A stretch of 8,042 bases of DNA. Source: Desulfobacterales bacterium. GTDB lineage: Bacteria; Desulfobacterota; Desulfobacteria; Desulfobacterales; 4be13. Made by a program: the position numbers and the translations under genes. Position 1 is the stretch's first letter; every line of letters begins with the position of its first letter. The stretch spans positions 1-8,042 of the forward strand of contig JAOZRQ010000313.1 of NCBI GenBank assembly GCA_029940115.1, given 5' to 3'. Under the pieces are notes generated by a model. It saw only the letters and a list, made by a program, of their open reading frames with translations. It was not told where the DNA came from and did not search any database. Positions 7,801 to 8,042 of this stretch are shown here, one piece after another.

Positions 7801-8042
7801 GAGGCATCGGTGAGTTATTCAGCATAAAAAGAATCTTTAAAAAAAGGAGTGCGAAACCGCAAAAGGCCATTGGCTTGGAGATAAGGACAAAGAAAGGGTA
7901 TGAGATACGCGGCAACCCGGATGATTTCCCAAGATGTCCGAATCATAAGGTGAGAATATACAAACATACAAGATACCCGAATCAGATGCAATCTTCCAGA
8001 AATGTCTATGAAGGGAGGAACCTGACCAAGAGAGGAGACAAT
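4818..8042 (+). CDS. Rhs/YD-repeat polymorphic toxin-like protein, 3' partial and apparently lacking its N-terminus
   Basis: One frame is open for 1075 codons from ATG 4818 to the window edge, with no stop. YD-like repeats (YDALGRR, YDANGNR, YDKNGNM and others) fill residues about 77-675. The Rhs-associated core follows at 707-811, with YHHDALGS, GLIYFKRRYYDPDIARF and the closing YVDPDG. Known of the family: YD repeats build a hollow shell that encloses a variable C-terminal toxin, which is cut free after the core. Residues 812-979 are Gly/Ala-rich pre-toxin sequence. From about 980 the tip is lysine-rich and AT-richer in DNA, and it is truncated by the window. Family members usually exceed 1400 residues and have N-terminal regions ahead of the repeats; none is seen here. 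The start is uncertain: ATG 4743, 4818 and 4872 are all in frame and none has a good ribosome-binding site. It could be an intact unusual gene, an orphan cassette or a 5'-truncated pseudogene. Confidence 0.85.
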   Translation, partial: MQQRPASSPHQGSASRDRMGNPLSESDFNGNVTQILYNSLYLPAEVTDPAGKVTKTDYYKTGRVKSVTDRRGNTTSYQHDALNRLIRVTDPLNQVVVTGYDKVGNVTSVTDRRGILTENVYDDLYRPEIVRRAGQRLETKLHDKAGNVRFMTDANGNRTEHVYDGRRFLTETSHPDGTSVKRTYDGIGSLLTLTDEEGKVTTYAYDRENREISAKFAGEVTRKTYNAVGNLTSVIRSEGNVRRNAYDPFGRLSSVTDDPGGLNLVTRYEYDDNDNLRHQHGPSGSHTEYTYNELNRKRSHVQHSASGNSVTGFNEYDGEGNLLKMTDANGKVFRYKYDALGRRTDAYRPDADLPYLSVTHITTAYDPNDNVVSVTENKSGTDGPVTDTTVSMWDNLDRLESRTQRGVSTDYDYDANGNRTLVATPSGETTYSYDSRNRLKTAVADGETTTCTYTPDGKKGTVSYPNGTESVYAYHPDNRVRTMTNRAAAGEDDGPVISSFEYDYTPNGNRERQVAVQNGAAETTDYAYDRADRLTAFTVTDGADTTLTEYTFDGHNRETETVTKNDTVVRSRTCHHDDTDRITDIEDDTDPDNPKTITYGYDKNGNMTSKSDSSMPTEDMSFVYNSADQMVQAIRGPPESGTVLGLYDYNHAGLRVRHRLSERGNVDYFYDENAVIEERNADDGSLLAFYRYADRLISLDTGSEKQYYHHDALGSTVNLTDESGGVRVSYVLDPWGHIREQVGESVNRQVFTGQEHDERTGLIYFKRRYYDPDIARFTTQDAYLGELSTPPSLHRYLYAYSNPLVYVDPDGNITLLRDGADALSDFSTWLRARTAEYGDDGLGMTGAAATGVSRAVLMAGEGFLRGVNYAGNWASVGAFGTSWWGPAHAQELAEAHETVANVAVYLADGGVAELFRKGTDTAGRALGGDVAAIGDVAEFAGGFGLGAGAGKGTKLANSGRMAMQTAVGAARHAVPKIAVEFIRPNLSSTFGSGLGGIGELFSIKRIFKKRSAKPQKAIGLEIRTKKGYEIRGNPDDFPRCPNHKVRIYKHTRYPNQMQSSRNVYEGRNLTKRGDN
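5046..6845 (+). repeat. YD-repeat tract of the Rhs protein
   Basis: About 27 degenerate repeats of roughly 20-25 residues follow the pattern Y/F/H-D-x-x-[GN]-[NR], counted by eye from YQHDALNRL at 5046 to YDENAVI at 6825. Many are followed by xxxVTD or an equivalent. Spacing widens in the second half, where inserts rich in Asp and Thr occur (for example DIEDDTDPDNP). The tract would form the beta-strand shell wall. Confidence 0.85.
6936..7250 (+). other. Rhs-associated core domain
   Basis: Residues 707-811 of the Rhs protein match the conserved Rhs-associated core: YYHHDALGSTVNLTD, then VLDPWG, TGLIYFKRRYYDPDIARF, RYLYAYSNPLVYVDPDG. The last motif corresponds to the DPxG that marks the end of the conserved part and the autocleavage region. 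Here Asn follows the Gly instead of the Leu common in enterobacterial Rhs proteins, so cleavage at this point is not assured. Confidence 0.85.
7251..7754 (+). other. Pre-toxin region of the Rhs C-terminus, Gly/Ala-rich
   Basis: Residues 812-979 follow the core. They include Gly/Ala-rich, moderately hydrophobic stretches such as GMTGAAATGVSRAVLMAGEG, GALGGD-type turns, and FAGGFGLGAGAGKGTK. Base composition is still GC-rich like the core. Such regions in Rhs and other polymorphic toxins often link the shell to the toxin or help it cross a membrane. No catalytic motif is visible. Confidence 0.55.
7755..8042 (+). other. AT-richer, basic C-terminal tip of the Rhs protein (candidate toxin, truncated)
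   Basis: From residue about 980 the sequence changes character. It is rich in Lys and Arg (IKRIFKKRSAKPQKA) and contains RCPNHKVRIYKHTRYPNQM. GC counted by eye over 7801-8042 is about 43%, against about 63% in a sample of the repeat tract. This matches the known pattern of exchangeable Rhs tips. The tip runs off the window, so its domain cannot be completed. I recognise no toxin family; the CPNH and KHTRYPNQ segments might suggest a nuclease, but that is a guess. Confidence 0.5.

Noticed and set aside
1..8042. CRISPR array, tRNA or rRNA gene, insertion sequence
   Set aside because: I saw no regularly spaced direct repeats of CRISPR type, no tRNA or rRNA landmarks, and no transposase frame in this window.

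Overview
The window carries two tightly linked genes for exported proteins, followed by a large Rhs/YD-repeat gene that runs off the right edge. All three are on the + strand. Both outer genes are incomplete: gene 1 lacks its 5' end and the Rhs gene lacks its 3' end. The DNA is GC-rich. Together with the lipoprotein-like signal, the Rhs protein, the large calcium-loop secreted protein and a REP-like GTTCCCACGC/GCGTGGGAAC palindrome, this suggests a Gram-negative environmental bacterium. My low-confidence guess is a Desulfobacterota-type lineage. No rRNA, tRNA or housekeeping gene is present to test this.

Bases 2-3409: a protein of more than 1100 residues. It has an N-terminal beta-propeller-like region with LVIVD-type blades and DxDxDG calcium loops, then beta-rich Ig-like sequence. 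A 65-residue helical module occurs twice, flanking the middle region, and an acidic Asp/Gly linker follows. The C-terminal domain is metzincin-like, with an HEIGHLFRLEH zinc site in which the usual glycine is arginine. Bases 3425-4645: a 406-residue exported protein, probably a lipoprotein, read from a perfect AGGAGG ribosome-binding site that begins one base after the stop of gene 1. The two genes are almost certainly cotranscribed, and both products should act in the envelope or outside the cell. Their joint role is unknown.

Bases 4646-4817: a non-coding gap with the REP-like palindrome and no clear promoter. Bases 4818-8042: an Rhs/YD-repeat protein. It begins directly in YD repeats without the N-terminal regions usual for the family. 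It continues through about 27 YD-like repeats into a canonical Rhs-associated core ending in VDPDG. A Gly/Ala-rich pre-toxin region follows, and then an AT-richer, lysine-rich tip cut by the window edge. The GC-rich core with an AT-rich tip is the classic pattern of exchangeable Rhs toxin tips. The missing 5' part and absent ribosome-binding site suggest a displaced (orphan) cassette or a rearranged gene. The tip resembles no toxin family I can name and is the best candidate here for something undescribed. Its immunity gene, if any, would lie beyond base 8042.
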